From positions 467,968 through 531,967 of the forward strand of contig JANBVI010000027.1 of assembly GCA_024239075.1 (NCBI GenBank): a DNA stretch of 64,000 nt. Reading direction: 5' to 3'. Below the pieces are notes generated by a model. The model saw nothing but the letters and a program-made list of their open reading frames with translations. It searched no databases and was not told where the DNA came from. This stretch comes from Fischerella sp. CENA71 (GTDB lineage Bacteria > Cyanobacteriota > Cyanobacteriia > Cyanobacteriales > Nostocaceae). Made by a program: the position numbers and the translations under genes. Shown in pieces: positions 45,117 to 54,450 of the stretch. How positions within the stretch are numbered: position 1 is the first letter of the stretch; the number at the start of each line of letters is the position of its first letter.

Positions 45117-46458
45117 AAAATTGGTTGACTGTTTGTGTGAGTTGTTCACGCAAAGAGGGAACTGGTATTTGGTTGATAATTTCCGCAGCAAAAGCATGAA
45201 CTAATAAATGGCGCGCGCTTTCTTCATCAATACCCCGACTTTGCAGATAGAAAATTTCATCATCTTCCAACTGACTGACAGTTGCACCGTGAGAGCATTT
45301 CACATTATCCGCGGTAATTTCTAGTTGAGGCTTAGTATCAACTCTGGCTTTAGATGATAACAATAAATTGCGATTCAATTGCGCCGCATCCGTCAACTGC
45401 GCGGGTTTAGGAACAAAAACCTTGCCATTAAACACCGCATGAGCGCGATCGCCTACGATAGTTTTGTGTAACTGCTGACTCTTACCATAAGGATAATTCA
45501 GAGCGATCGCACTGTGAGTATCCGCCAACTGATTTCCACCAATCACCGTCAACCCATTGAGAGTGGTTTCCGTTTGCTCACCAGTTTGCAAAACCTCTAA
45601 ATTGTGGCGTGATACCTTCCCACCCAGACTAATCGCATTACAAGTATACCGACTGTAACGTCCTTGAGTGACAGCAGTTTTACCGACGTGAAAAGCCTCC
45701 GTACTACCCCACTCAACCCGCGTGTGACTTACCTGAGCATTATCTTCCAACCAAATCTCAGTCACAGCATTAGTCAAGTAAACCTCCTTGGCGTTCTTGG
45801 CGTCATGGCGGTTTCTATACTCTTCCACCAAAGTCACCTGCGAACCACCTTCCGCCACCACCAAACAACGGGGCTGAGAAATACTCGGCTCTTCACCAGC
45901 ACTAACAAACACCAAATGAATCAGTGTTTCTACCACCACATTCTTCGGAACCCAAACCACCGCCAAATCTTGAATTCCAGCAGTATTGAGAGCAGTAAAA
46001 ACTTCCAACGCTCCTTCCGATTGTGCCAAATATTTCTCTAAACTCGGCTGATTTGACACATCCAAATTACCGACCACTACCCCATTTGGCAAACCAGCCA
46101 CCGATGATAAATTCGGTGCATAAACACCATTAACAAATACTAAACGAGAGTTAGCAGCCTCCGGCAAAATATTAATATCTTGTGGAGACGCAATATTTTG
46201 TAGAGACGCGATGAATCGCGTTTGTCGTAAAGCAGACAAATCAGTAAACCGCCATTCCTCATCACGGGTAGTAGGAAGAGTCGAGTGACGTACCCAATTT
46301 GTAGAGCGATCGCGCAGTACTTGCAACCAACCCTCTGATTTCGACGCCGTAATCTGATTTAATAACTCAGTTAAATAACCATCCCTATCCAACAGAGTCG
46401 CACTCAAACTAGCTGCATCCGAATTAGGAATTGGACTGGGAGAAACTTGGATAGTCAT
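45115..46458 (-). CDS. sufD: Fe-S assembly scaffold subunit SufD
   Basis: 447 residues of the SufB/SufD beta-helix family, part of the SufBC2D scaffold where new Fe-S clusters are built. DNVKCSHGATVSQLEDDEIFYLQSRG, near the C-terminus and read across here in two parts (DNVKCSHGATVSQL, EDDEIFYLQSRG), is the family signature, with the conserved histidine used in cluster binding. Its first base overlaps the last of sufC's stop codon. Around residues 78-86 (RQTRFIASL) the DNA is the palindromic GAGACGCGAT repeat, so the local peptide is repeat-derived. Length is normal for cyanobacteria. Confidence 0.95.
   Translation of the reverse strand: MTIQVSPSPIPNSDAASLSATLLDRDGYLTELLNQITASKSEGWLQVLRDRSTNWVRHSTLPTTRDEEWRFTDLSALRQTRFIASLQNIASPQDINILPEAANSRLVFVNGVYAPNLSSVAGLPNGVVVGNLDVSNQPSLEKYLAQSEGALEVFTALNTAGIQDLAVVWVPKNVVVETLIHLVFVSAGEEPSISQPRCLVVAEGGSQVTLVEEYRNRHDAKNAKEVYLTNAVTEIWLEDNAQVSHTRVEWGSTEAFHVGKTAVTQGRYSRYTCNAISLGGKVSRHNLEVLQTGEQTETTLNGLTVIGGNQLADTHSAIALNYPYGKSQQLHKTIVGDRAHAVFNGKVFVPKPAQLTDAAQLNRNLLLSSKARVDTKPQLEITADNVKCSHGATVSQLEDDEIFYLQSRGIDEESARHLLVHAFAAEIINQIPVPSLREQLTQTVNQF
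46200..46225. repeat. Palindromic repeat inside sufD
   Basis: Positions 46204-46223 read AGACGCGATGAATCGCGTTT, two changes from the intact palindrome in the glycosyltransferase gene. A second, partial GGAGACGCAATATTTTG lies just before it. Confidence 0.8.
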
Positions 46459-47246
46459 TACACACCCACCTCAGCCGCAAATTCATCTAACAACCAGTCA
46501 TAACCACGAGATTCTAACTCCAACGCCAACTCCTTATCACCAGAAGTGAGAATCCGTCCTCTAGCCATGACATGCACATAGTCCGGCACAATATAATTAA
46601 GTAATCGCTGATAGTGAGTAATCATAATCGTGGCATTTTCAGGACTAGTCAACTGATTGACTCCATTCGCCACAATTTTCAGCGCATCGATATCCAAACC
46701 TGAATCTGTTTCATCCAGAATCGCCAGCTTAGGTTCTAGTAGCGCCATTTGTAAAATCTCATTGCGCTTTTTCTCACCACCAGAGAAACCCTCATTCACA
46801 CTCCGGTTGAGAAAAGCCGAATCCATTTTCACAACTTCTAACTTTTCCTCTATCAAATCATCAAAATCAAAAGCATCAATTTCTTCCAATCCCTGAGCCT
46901 TCCGCTTAGAATTGTACGCCAAGCGTAAAAAATCTAAATTGCTCACACCCGGAATCTCAAAAGGATACTGGAACGCCAGAAACACACCACTCCTAGCCCG
47001 TTCCTCCGGTTCCATTTCCAATAGATTTTGTCCCTGGAAAATCACCTCACCGCCAGTTACCTCATACGCCGGATGTCCAGCCAAAACCTTAGAAAAGGTA
47101 CTCTTTCCAGAACCATTCGGCCCCATAATCGCATGAATTTCCCCAGAACGTACCTCCAGATTCACACCCTTAAGAATTGGTGTCCCATCAACTGTAGCCG
47201 TCAAGTCTCTTACCGACAGCACCACTTCACTATTTTCAATAATCAT
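46458..47246 (-). CDS. sufC: Fe-S assembly ATPase SufC
   Basis: 262 residues from ATG 47246 (MIIENSEVV); a longer frame upstream is only a translated hairpin repeat. It is an ABC-type ATPase with Walker [10 protein letters not shown], signature [11 protein letters not shown] (Suf type) and Walker [14 protein letters not shown]. It works in the SufBC2D complex, driving a conformational change in SufB and SufD. AGAGAG lies before the ATG. It is separated from sufB by a compound hairpin repeat that nearly fills the gap, and overlaps sufD by one base. Confidence 0.96.
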   Translation of the reverse strand: MIIENSEVVLSVRDLTATVDGTPILKGVNLEVRSGEIHAIMGPNGSGKSTFSKVLAGHPAYEVTGGEVIFQGQNLLEMEPEERARSGVFLAFQYPFEIPGVSNLDFLRLAYNSKRKAQGLEEIDAFDFDDLIEEKLEVVKMDSAFLNRSVNEGFSGGEKKRNEILQMALLEPKLAILDETDSGLDIDALKIVANGVNQLTSPENATIMITHYQRLLNYIVPDYVHVMARGRILTSGDKELALELESRGYDWLLDEFAAEVGV

Positions 47247-47267
47247 GTTCTCTCTCTTTAATTCTCT

Positions 47268-47331
47268 GTTTGTAGTAAGCGCTTTAGCGCTTTTAACGAA
47301 TAGAGGAAGCACTGAAGTGCTTACTACGAAC
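47268..47331. repeat. Compound hairpin repeat filling the sufB-sufC gap
   Basis: Arms GTTTGTAGTAAGCGCT and AGTGCTTACTACGAAC enclose two inner hairpins (AAGCGCTTTAGCGCTT and AAGCACTGAAGTGCTT). It ends at the base where the sufB stop begins. It belongs to the same family as 11481-11544. Confidence 0.88.
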
Positions 47332-48767
47332 TAACCAACACTACCTTCCAACTTCAGGCTCAACAGTTTATCAGCTTCCACCGCGAATTCCATCGGCAGA
47401 TTGTTAAACACATCCTTACAGAACCCGCTAATCATCATCTTCACAGCATCTTCAGCAGAAATTCCCCGTTGAGCAAAGTAAAATAACTGGTCTTCCCCTA
47501 TCTTAGAAGTAGAAGCTTCATGCTCTACCTTACCAGTATTATTTTGTACCTGAATATAAGGGAAAGTATTGGCATGGGCATTATCCCCAATCAGCATCGA
47601 GTCGCACTGGGAGTAGTTTCTAGCTCCTTGTGCTTTCGGGTTAATTTTCACCAAACCGCGGTAGCTGTTACTAGAATTACCAGCAGAGATACCCTTGGAA
47701 ATAATAGTACTGCGGGTATTTTTCCCAATGTGAATCATTTTGGTGCCAGTGTCGGCTTGCTGCATATTATTAGTTAGCGCCACCGAGTAAAACTCACCCA
47801 CAGAGTTATCACCCACCAGCACGCAGCTAGGATACTTCCAAGTAATTGCAGAACCAGTTTCTACCTGTGTCCAAGAAATTTTGGAATTTACACCTTGACA
47901 TAAACCGCGCTTGGTGACGAAGTTGTAAATACCGCCTTTGCCTTTTTCATCACCAGCATACCAGTTCTGCACGGTGGAGTATTTAATCTCGGCATTATCA
48001 AGCGCCACAAGTTCTACAACCGCAGCATGTAGCTGGTTGCTATCGTACATTGGTGCTGTACAGCCTTCGAGATAGGAAACATAGCTGTCATCTTCAGCAA
48101 CAATTAATGTCCGCTCAAACTGTCCGGTGTCGCCGTTGTTAATCCGGAAGTAGGTAGACAGTTCCATCGGACATTTCACGCCTTTGGGAATGTAGACGAA
48201 GGAACCATCGCTAAATACTGCTGAATTGAGAGCAGCAAAATAGTTATCAGCAATCGGAACAACACTACCCAGGTATTTTTTCACTAAATCTGGGTGTTCC
48301 TGCAATGCTTCGGAAATTGAGCAAAAGATCACCCCTTCTTTCGCCAGTTTTTCTTTAAAGGTGGTGGCGACAGAAACACTATCAAAAATTGCGTCTACGG
48401 CGACGTTTGCTAGGCGCTTTTGTTCTGACAGAGGGATACCTAATTTTTCAAAGGTTTCAAGAAGGGTTGGATCTACTTCTTCCAAGCTTTTCTTTTTCGC
48501 TTGTTGCTTGGGGGCTGAGTAGTAGATAATATTTTGATAGTCGATAGCTGGGTATTTAACGCTCGGCCAGGTTGGTTCTGTCATTTTTTGCCACTGGCGG
48601 TAAGCTCTGAGGCGAAACTCCAGCATAAATTCTGGCTCGTTTTTTTTGGCAGAAATCATGCGGATGATATCCTCGTTTAGTCCACGGGGAATCGTGTCTG
48701 CTTCAATATTGGTAACGAAGCCGTACTTGTAGGGCTGATTGACTAAGGTTTTAACAGTAGCACTCAT
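47331..48767 (-). CDS. sufB: Fe-S assembly scaffold subunit SufB
   Basis: 478 residues, matching other cyanobacterial SufB. SufB is the cluster-building subunit, and binds SufC and SufD. Conserved blocks include [35 protein letters not shown] and [20 protein letters not shown] (the last split). RDELF-like [11 protein letters not shown] near the C-terminus is the SufB signature. Gene order sufB-sufC-sufD-sufS is the standard cyanobacterial one. The operon start faces sufR across 224 bp holding two SufR-type operators, which predicts repression under iron-replete conditions. Confidence 0.97.
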   Translation of the reverse strand: MSATVKTLVNQPYKYGFVTNIEADTIPRGLNEDIIRMISAKKNEPEFMLEFRLRAYRQWQKMTEPTWPSVKYPAIDYQNIIYYSAPKQQAKKKSLEEVDPTLLETFEKLGIPLSEQKRLANVAVDAIFDSVSVATTFKEKLAKEGVIFCSISEALQEHPDLVKKYLGSVVPIADNYFAALNSAVFSDGSFVYIPKGVKCPMELSTYFRINNGDTGQFERTLIVAEDDSYVSYLEGCTAPMYDSNQLHAAVVELVALDNAEIKYSTVQNWYAGDEKGKGGIYNFVTKRGLCQGVNSKISWTQVETGSAITWKYPSCVLVGDNSVGEFYSVALTNNMQQADTGTKMIHIGKNTRSTIISKGISAGNSSNSYRGLVKINPKAQGARNYSQCDSMLIGDNAHANTFPYIQVQNNTGKVEHEASTSKIGEDQLFYFAQRGISAEDAVKMMISGFCKDVFNNLPMEFAVEADKLLSLKLEGSVG

Positions 48768-48895
48768 CAGTAATTTTCTCTTGTGTTCACAACTCTATAC
48801 TCTTTAAGGATGGGAGCGGGATTTATTGATCGCCAATTCCCATTAGGTGTTACCGAATGGTCACACGACTGTTACAATAAGGATAACCACTAAAA

Positions 48896-48909
48896 CAACA
48901 GCTATGTTG
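48896..48909. promoter_or_regulatory. SufR operator site 1 (CAAC-N6-GTTG)
   Basis: The sequence CAAC-AGCTAT-GTTG matches the CAAC-N6-GTTG site bound by SufR in Synechocystis. It lies in the sufB/sufR divergent region, upstream of both genes. Confidence 0.85.
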
Positions 48910-48940
48910 TTTAACACATCTTCATTTTACGCTAGATTAA

Positions 48941-48954
48941 CAACAATATTGTTG
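48941..48954. promoter_or_regulatory. SufR operator site 2 (CAAC-N6-GTTG)
   Basis: The sequence CAAC-AATATT-GTTG is a second perfect match, 45 bp from site 1 (centre to centre) and 38 bp before sufR's start. Two sites at this spacing fit a dual-control design. Confidence 0.85.
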
Positions 48955-48991
48955 TCAAAGTGAAATTTAATCATGATTTTTTGGGACGACG

Positions 48992-49672
48992 ATGGTGACT
49001 ACCCAGCAGTCCTCAACCAAGCAAGATATTCTAGAATATCTGGTCAAACACGTGGAAGCTACGGCAGTTGATCTAGCCGCAGCCTTAGATATTAGCCCTC
49101 AAGCGATTCGTCGCCATCTCAAGGATTTAGAGGCGGAGGATTTGATTGTCTATTCGTCGGTGCAAGCGGGGATGGGGCGACCGCAGCACGTTTATAAGTT
49201 AAGCAACAAAGGACGCGATCGCCTACGAAGAGAAGCGGCTGATACCTATGGAGATTTTGCCGTTTCCTTACTAGATACTGTGGCAGAAACGGTTGGACAC
49301 GACCAATTCAGCAGTATTTTAAAGAAACAGTGGGAGCGTAAAGCGCAAGAATATCGCGATCGCTTAGGTGATGGCTCTTTACATCAAAGAGTTGAAAATC
49401 TGGTAGAACTGAGGAAATCTGAAGGTTACATGGCGGAGTATCATCCTATAGATGCAAGTGAATCAATAGGTGGTGATGGCGATCGTTTTATTTTAATGGA
49501 GCATAACTGTGCCATTTCTAACCTTGCAGAGTCTTTCCCCAGTATTTGCGGCCATGAGTTAGAAATGTTTGCTGCTGTTTTACCAGATTGTACAGTAGAA
49601 CGTACTCATTGGATTATCAATGGTGAGCATCGTTGTGGCTACTTAGTGCAAGCTAGAAAGGTCAAATCATAA
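48992..49672 (+). CDS. sufR: Fe-S cluster regulator SufR
   Basis: 226 residues. An N-terminal winged-helix domain (about 10-80: TAVDLAAALDISPQAIRRHL) is followed by a sensor domain with the conserved cysteines in HNCAISN, SICGHEL, PDCTVER and HRCGYLV, which ligate a 4Fe-4S cluster. SufR represses sufBCDS and its own gene when the cluster is intact and is released under oxidative or iron stress. It is divergent from sufB, and the two operators in between fit this model. The protein is of the usual length. Confidence 0.96.
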   Translation: MVTTQQSSTKQDILEYLVKHVEATAVDLAAALDISPQAIRRHLKDLEAEDLIVYSSVQAGMGRPQHVYKLSNKGRDRLRREAADTYGDFAVSLLDTVAETVGHDQFSSILKKQWERKAQEYRDRLGDGSLHQRVENLVELRKSEGYMAEYHPIDASESIGGDGDRFILMEHNCAISNLAESFPSICGHELEMFAAVLPDCTVERTHWIINGEHRCGYLVQARKVKS

Positions 49673-49808
49673 GAAAAAATCATAGCTTTTCATCATCAGT
49701 CTACGTCAAAAGATAATGGGCAATTGGTAATTCACTTTACGAATTAACAATAACCCATTGATTATGAGTAATTAGCAATTTTGCACTAACTAGTTTTATA
49801 TAATGCTT

Positions 49809-50066
49809 ATGGTATTACCTCAACAACCCTCAGAACAGTTTTTAACTTTAGAAGAGTCAGCAAGAGTAGATGGGGCTTTACTCTCTTCCTCAGAAAAGTT
49901 TTTATCACGATTGACTATTTCATCCTTAAAACTTTTGAAGCATATCGCCCAAGAGTACAATGTTGCTATTGAAGATTTGACAACAGAAGAAGTAATTACC
50001 TGGTTTGAAAAAGATGGTAAAGTGAGGCGAGAACAGGGCGTAGAAGCAGCTTATTTAAAATGGTAA
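49809..50066 (+). CDS. Small conserved protein of unknown function
   Basis: 85 residues from ATG 49809 (a start two codons earlier is also possible). It is fully soluble and helical: LSSSEKFLSRLTISSLKLLKHIAQ, then EYNVAIEDLTTEEVITWFEK and a basic end KVRREQGVEAAYLKW. No known motif was recognised. Such short helical proteins are common near sufR in cyanobacteria as I recall, but no link to Fe-S assembly is shown. The frame and codon use are normal. Confidence 0.6.
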   Translation: MVLPQQPSEQFLTLEESARVDGALLSSSEKFLSRLTISSLKLLKHIAQEYNVAIEDLTTEEVITWFEKDGKVRREQGVEAAYLKW

Positions 50067-50325
50067 ATAGTTAGTGGTTAATAGTTATTAGTTATTAGAT
50101 ACTATTTCTAAAGCAATTACTTAGTAAACTACTATCTACTAACTTTAACTTAACCACTAACCTCACACCAATTGGAAAAAAGAACGCGATGGATGGACTT
50201 GCAGAACTCTTATGCACAAAAAGTTTCCCAATCCAAAATCTAAATTCTAAAATCCAAAATCGTTCGACTGACTTGTACTGAGCCTTGTCGAAGTAGCGCT
50301 CACGACGAAGTCCAAAATCTAAATA
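50067..50325. repeat. Repeat-rich gap
   Basis: It has TAGTTATTAGTTATTAG units, an ATCCAAAATCTAAATTC run (50225-50260) and the element CGACTGACTTGTACTGAG (about 50265-50300). No gene. Confidence 0.7.
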
Positions 50326-50961
50326 TTACCTGTAACTTACTTGATTACGAGGATTGCGAGCGCCCACAACCGCTCCAATCATCGCAGCAATTAAACCCAG
50401 TAAAGAGCCAAAAACAAACCACCATAAACCAGAACGTATATTTGCTGCAACTTCACGAGCTTGTTGGGCGGTAAGCTTGGGTAAATTTTGTGGTACGGCT
50501 AAACCACCAGGTTGCTGAATTTGGTTAATAACTTCTCCTGCATTGTAAGCAGCAATACCAAAAGCCCCTGATACACCACTAGCCAGTAACCAAGAACTAA
50601 CTGCTAAAGTTGTAGCCCAGAGAATCGCACCGTTGAGCAAAGCTGTATTGCGATTCATAGGGCCACAGGCGCGGGCTGTCACCCAAGCACCAGTGAAAAG
50701 GGAAATTAGCAAAGCTATAGTTGACCAAATACCAACATTACCAGCAATGTTGGGCGCTATAGTTCTTGGTCTACCGGAAGCTTCAATACTACCGGCTCCA
50801 AGCGCAGCAATGATCGCGCTTAAAATTAATTGAGTGGCTATAGCAACTAGTAAGCCAGAAATAATTGGTCCCCAGCGAACGCGATCATGGTAATCAACTA
50901 CTGGAGTAACTCCAACAGGTTCATTAATAACTTCACCAGTACCACGATTTACGTAAGACAT
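50326..50961 (-). CDS. Membrane protein of unknown function
   Basis: 211 residues with four membrane segments (about 30-55, 75-95, 105-130 and 170-195), small-residue-rich (Gly/Ala/Ile/Leu). TAGGAG lies 12 bp before the ATG. The N-terminal cytosolic tail holds RVRWGPIISG. A loop of about 35 residues with Pro, Gln and Val lies between segments 3 and 4. The type resembles 'TIGR04086-like' or YqeB-like membrane families, but I do not claim a match. It may be linked to stress or envelope functions; nothing in the sequence shows it. Confidence 0.65.
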   Translation of the reverse strand: MSYVNRGTGEVINEPVGVTPVVDYHDRVRWGPIISGLLVAIATQLILSAIIAALGAGSIEASGRPRTIAPNIAGNVGIWSTIALLISLFTGAWVTARACGPMNRNTALLNGAILWATTLAVSSWLLASGVSGAFGIAAYNAGEVINQIQQPGGLAVPQNLPKLTAQQAREVAANIRSGLWWFVFGSLLGLIAAMIGAVVGARNPRNQVSYR

Positions 50962-51413
50962 AAAACTAATTTCTCCTAATTCAATTTTTATGGTTTATTC
51001 TGAATATTTTGCTAGTTATCTTCAAATTAAATTGTTATTTCTAATTTTTCATATCTATCAACAGAAAGAGTTAATAAATCTACCTAGAGTATTAGGTTTA
51101 TTTAACAGCTAAGATATGTGATGTTCTGTCGGGATTTATTGAAAAAAATACAAAAATGCAAGCACAATTTAAAACATAAAATAAATTAATTTTAATTAAA
51201 AAATGTAAATCAATATATACTCTATTGGCTCTGTAGCTGTTATCAAGTATGTATACTATCCTCCATAACAAATTACTTGGAAAGGAGAAATGGAGAATAC
51301 TATTCAAAAATTAAGATGTGGTTTTTAGCCTTCATTTACTCTACAACGTAGGGATAGCCCTGTTTATAGTAGCTTTCCAAAGGGATTCTATATCCATCTT
51401 TATTACTTTGTTT
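50962..51413. other. Intergenic region
   Basis: AT-rich, with no repeat family. A minus-strand 69-codon frame (51098-51307) has a low-complexity, membrane-like composition and no ribosome site, so I do not call it. No stable hairpin stands out. Confidence 0.5.
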
Positions 51414-51740
51414 CTAACGCATTTTCACAGCAGTACCTGTAGCTGTAATTAATAGTAATACTCCTGATTGATCAACATTGATTGTTCCTGTATCAATTTC
51501 AATACCAATAACTGCATCTGCGCCTAAGCGTAATGCCCGTTGTTCTAATTCTGCCAGTGCTTTGCGTTGACCTTCTTCAAATAAGCGCTCATAGCTACCA
51601 GTCCGTCCACCAATAATATCTCGCAAGCCTGCAAAGAAATCTCGTATAAAATTACTTCCGTAAACGACTTCAGCTGTCACAATACCTAAATATGATTGGA
51701 TAACAGCTCCTTGAATCACGTCAGTTGTGGTCAAAATCAT
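51414..51740 (-). CDS. YbjQ/UPF0145-family protein
   Basis: 108 residues. MILTTTDVIQGAVIQSYLGIVTAE (in parts) and GADAVIGIEIDTGT are the YbjQ/UPF0145 hallmarks; members form a pentamer-like ring with a conserved surface and were once called heavy-metal-binding. The biochemical role is not settled. Single gene with long flanks. The length equals the family's usual 105-110. Confidence 0.88.
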   Translation of the reverse strand: MILTTTDVIQGAVIQSYLGIVTAEVVYGSNFIRDFFAGLRDIIGGRTGSYERLFEEGQRKALAELEQRALRLGADAVIGIEIDTGTINVDQSGVLLLITATGTAVKMR

Positions 51741-52127
51741 AAGTCTGCCTCATAAGTAATAAAAATAGAAAGATGAAAATAAATTTTTTTCTTTCCCATT
51801 TTTAACATAATTCCATTGTCTGCTTGACCGATTTAGGGCGTCATGCCTCAATAGTTATACTTTTGAGTTAAAAATCGGACTCTTGTATTATTTATAACTA
51901 TAAATTTAATTATTGCGATGATTGTCTATTGATTGCTTCTACTTTTTAGAATTATCAAATTGTTCGCTAAAAATTAGCTATTGGCTAGAAGAGTAAAAAC
52001 GAGAAAGCTTATGAAAATTTGGTAAAAATTAAGCATACGGAGTTTGCAAAAGAGAATATTTTTGTTTTAATGGACAAGCAATCAGAGAAAATCTGTTCAA
52101 TTGACACAAACTTTCAGGTAGTTTGCT
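51741..52127. other. Intergenic region before the second TPR gene
   Basis: AT-rich with no repeat family or gene recognised. A Shine-Dalgarno for the GTG start at 52128 is not evident. Confidence 0.5.
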
Positions 52128-52811
52128 GTGTACAAAGGAACTTCATTATTATTTAGTGTTCTCTTAATAGGAAGCATTGCTACAACAATGCCTTCCATGA
52201 CTCAGGCTCAGGTATTAGTGGTACAGCGCCAAAGCACTCAAGAGGTAAAAGAACTATTAGAACAAGGACGCAGACTAGTAGAGACGGGTGATTATAGTGG
52301 TGCGATCGCTCTCTACCAACAAGCAGTAAACCTAGAGCCAAAAAATCCTTCGATCTATTCTGGTATTGGTTATTTGTATGCTTTACAGGGAAATTTTTCC
52401 GCAGCATTAACTGCTTATCGTCGAGCTGTTGCTCTTGATCCGAATAATAGTGATTATCAATATGCTTTGGGTTACATCAGTGGTAACTTAGGTGATAATA
52501 ACGGAGCCAAAAACGCTTATCGTAAAGCGATACAGATAAACCGTAGTAATGTCAATGCCTATATAGGTTTAGGCACTGTTCTAGTACGATTGAGGGATTA
52601 TAGTAGTGCTCAATGGGCTTATGAAGAAGCAGTGCAACTTGCTCCCAAAAATCCCCAGGTTTATGAGTTACGGGGAACAATGTTAAAAAAACAAGGTAAA
52701 GCCAAAGAAGCGATCGCTGTTTTTAGAAAAGCGCGTGATTTATACGAACAACAGGGTAAGTATGAAAGTGTTACTAGAATGGAAGCTACTCTACGCGAAT
52801 TAGGCGTGTAA
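52128..52811 (+). CDS. Secreted or lumenal TPR protein
   Basis: 227 residues, GTG start. The signal peptide (SLLFSVLLIGSIATTMPSMTQ) is cleaved near AQA-V at about residue 27. Four to five TPRs fill about 45-205, e.g. PSIYSGIGYLYALQGNFSAA and VNAYIGLGTVLVRLRDYSSA. A helical tail (ARDLYEQQGKYESVTRMEATLRELG) closes it, much like the TPR protein at 39426, its likely paralogue. It probably acts outside the cytosol as a protein-binding scaffold. It converges, with one base between them, on an ABC ATPase gene. Confidence 0.8.
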   Translation: MYKGTSLLFSVLLIGSIATTMPSMTQAQVLVVQRQSTQEVKELLEQGRRLVETGDYSGAIALYQQAVNLEPKNPSIYSGIGYLYALQGNFSAALTAYRRAVALDPNNSDYQYALGYISGNLGDNNGAKNAYRKAIQINRSNVNAYIGLGTVLVRLRDYSSAQWAYEEAVQLAPKNPQVYELRGTMLKKQGKAKEAIAVFRKARDLYEQQGKYESVTRMEATLRELGV

Positions 52812-52812
52812 A

Positions 52813-53664
52813 TTAATCTAACTGACGTCCAGTTAGTTCTACAAAAATATCTTCTAAGTTTGAGGGACGTACCATAATTCCTGTCTTATCTTGTAGTTTG
52901 TCTAAATAGTTGTTTGCTTCACCCAAGGTGGGAAAAAAGAGATATTCCCAACGATCTCCTACTTGTTTCATTACCAAGCCTTCACCGTAAGTGGAGCGTA
53001 ATTCTTGTAAAGTTCCTAACGAAATTAACTTACCATTGTCCATGATGCCGATGCGATCGCACAAATACTCCACTTCTTCCATATAATGGGTCGTTAGCAG
53101 CATCGTCATCCCCTGCTTATTTAAATCTTTAATAATTTCCCAAAGACGCCGCCTAGTTTGGGGATCTAATCCCACAGTTGGTTCATCTAAAAATAAAATC
53201 TGAGGCTGATGTAACAAAGCTCTAGCAATTTGCAATCGCCGCTTCATACCTCCAGACAAGGTTTTAACTAGATCATCACGTTTGGCGGTAAGTTCCACAT
53301 AATCCAGCCATTGCTTGATTAAACGTTGTCGCTGTGGATTTTGAATGTGATGGAGTTTACCATGCAGTTCCATGTTTTCCCAAACAGTTAAATCGCTATC
53401 TACACTGATTTGCTGTAAAACTACACCTATAGATTGCTTTGCCTGCGCGGGTTGGCGTCTCACATCATACCCACATACCTCAATATTTCCTTCCGTAGGT
53501 TTGGTAAGGGTGGTCAACATCCGAATTGTAGTAGATTTACCCGCACCGTTAGGGCCAAGTAAACCAAACATTTCTCCTGTAGCAATCTCAAAAGAAAGAT
53601 TATCGACTACAGGGACTTTGTTGTAAATTTTGTAGACGTTTTCGAGAGAAACAGCAACGGTCAT
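52813..53664 (-). CDS. ABC transporter ATP-binding protein (DrrA-type)
   Basis: 283 residues. Walker A GPNGAGKST, signature LSGGMKRRLQIARAL, Walker B ILFLDEPTVGLDPQ and switch HTHYMEE-like TTHYMEEVEYLC are all complete. The C-terminal extension (about 225-283) is typical of DrrA/NatA exporters of drugs, ions or lipids. The partner permease is not in the neighbourhood, so it is an orphan ATPase or its partner lies elsewhere. It converges with the TPR gene. Confidence 0.9.
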   Translation of the reverse strand: MTVAVSLENVYKIYNKVPVVDNLSFEIATGEMFGLLGPNGAGKSTTIRMLTTLTKPTEGNIEVCGYDVRRQPAQAKQSIGVVLQQISVDSDLTVWENMELHGKLHHIQNPQRQRLIKQWLDYVELTAKRDDLVKTLSGGMKRRLQIARALLHQPQILFLDEPTVGLDPQTRRRLWEIIKDLNKQGMTMLLTTHYMEEVEYLCDRIGIMDNGKLISLGTLQELRSTYGEGLVMKQVGDRWEYLFFPTLGEANNYLDKLQDKTGIMVRPSNLEDIFVELTGRQLD

Positions 53665-53719
53665 GATGGGATTTGGATCTGGCTGCGATCGCGTAAAGTT
53701 TTATTAACACTATCCATAA

Positions 53720-53748
53720 TTGTAGGGTGAGCAACACCCACCCTACAA
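53720..53748. repeat. Perfect 10-bp inverted repeat before the ABC gene
   Basis: TTGTAGGGTG and CACCCTACAA stand 9 bp apart, 56-84 bp upstream of the ABC ATPase start. It is a repeat or a regulatory hairpin. Confidence 0.7.
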
Positions 53749-53921
53749 AAGCAGGTGTTAAATTTTCCCTTACTGTGCAGTCGTCCTAATTACTTGGCAT
53801 ATTTTTACTATCAGAGTAAAAGTTATTTGTCATCATCCATGAGAGTGATTTGTATCACTGAAAATCAATGGCAAAAATGTCAATCTAACTCTGGATGTAA
53901 AAAACGTATTTGGTGGTAAAA

Positions 53922-54242
53922 ATGCTACACATACAATCCAGGCAAAAGTTACTGCATACTTTAGAGATTGGTAAATGCCAAGCAAAAATATACGAACTCG
54001 AAAACAGTCCTGGCTTTGATATTTTTCTCTATAAGGAAGGTAAAATATTCCTCAAATTTTGGCTACCAACAGAAGAACAGGCATTAGATGATGCTAAAAG
54101 CGAATTAGAATTTTGGGCGGGTGAAAAAACACCGCAATTCAGTGTTGCTAAACTAAGATTCTTATATCGACAATTTGCTAGCGATCGCTCCTTAGGTGGC
54201 GAGATTAGCGAGTTTATCAATTGGCTTGAATCAGAAATATAA
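53922..54242 (+). CDS. Small protein of unknown function
   Basis: 106 residues from ATG 53922 (GGTGG upstream); a TTG start is four codons earlier. It is soluble: MLHIQSRQKLLHTLEIGKC, then a strand-rich middle (PGFDIFLYKEGKIFLKFWLP) and helices (EQALDDAKSELEFWAG; EISEFINWLESEI). The middle resembles an antiparallel sheet packing on helices. No known motif was seen. It stands alone between the ABC gene and nadE. Confidence 0.55.
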   Translation: MLHIQSRQKLLHTLEIGKCQAKIYELENSPGFDIFLYKEGKIFLKFWLPTEEQALDDAKSELEFWAGEKTPQFSVAKLRFLYRQFASDRSLGGEISEFINWLESEI

Positions 54243-54302
54243 GCAGCACTCCAAACTACTGATTACTTGAGGTAATATTGTCTTGAAATACTTACTTACC
54301 AA

Positions 54303-54357
54303 CTTTGTGCCTTGGTGGTGAAAATTTTTTGAACCACTAAGACCCCAAGACACAAAG
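54303..54357. repeat. Partial copy of the CTTGGTGTCTTAGTG repeat family
   Basis: CTTTGTGCCTTGGTGGTGAA is followed by ACCACTAAGACCCCAAGACA. Compare 1546-1598. It lies between the small gene and nadE. Confidence 0.65.
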
Positions 54358-54450
54358 AATTTTTATTGCTGTTGGTTTACAAGAAACTTTTTAATTAACA
54401 CTTAATAAATGGATGCGAGCGGACAAACAGTCCATCCTAACTTTAATCTC

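Noticed and set aside
47247-47312. Longer SufC start
   Set aside because: The extra residues come from the hairpin repeat; SufC proteins start at the MIIENS-type position.
51098-51307. 69-codon minus-strand frame
   Set aside because: AT-rich, low-complexity composition with no ribosome site or recognisable content.
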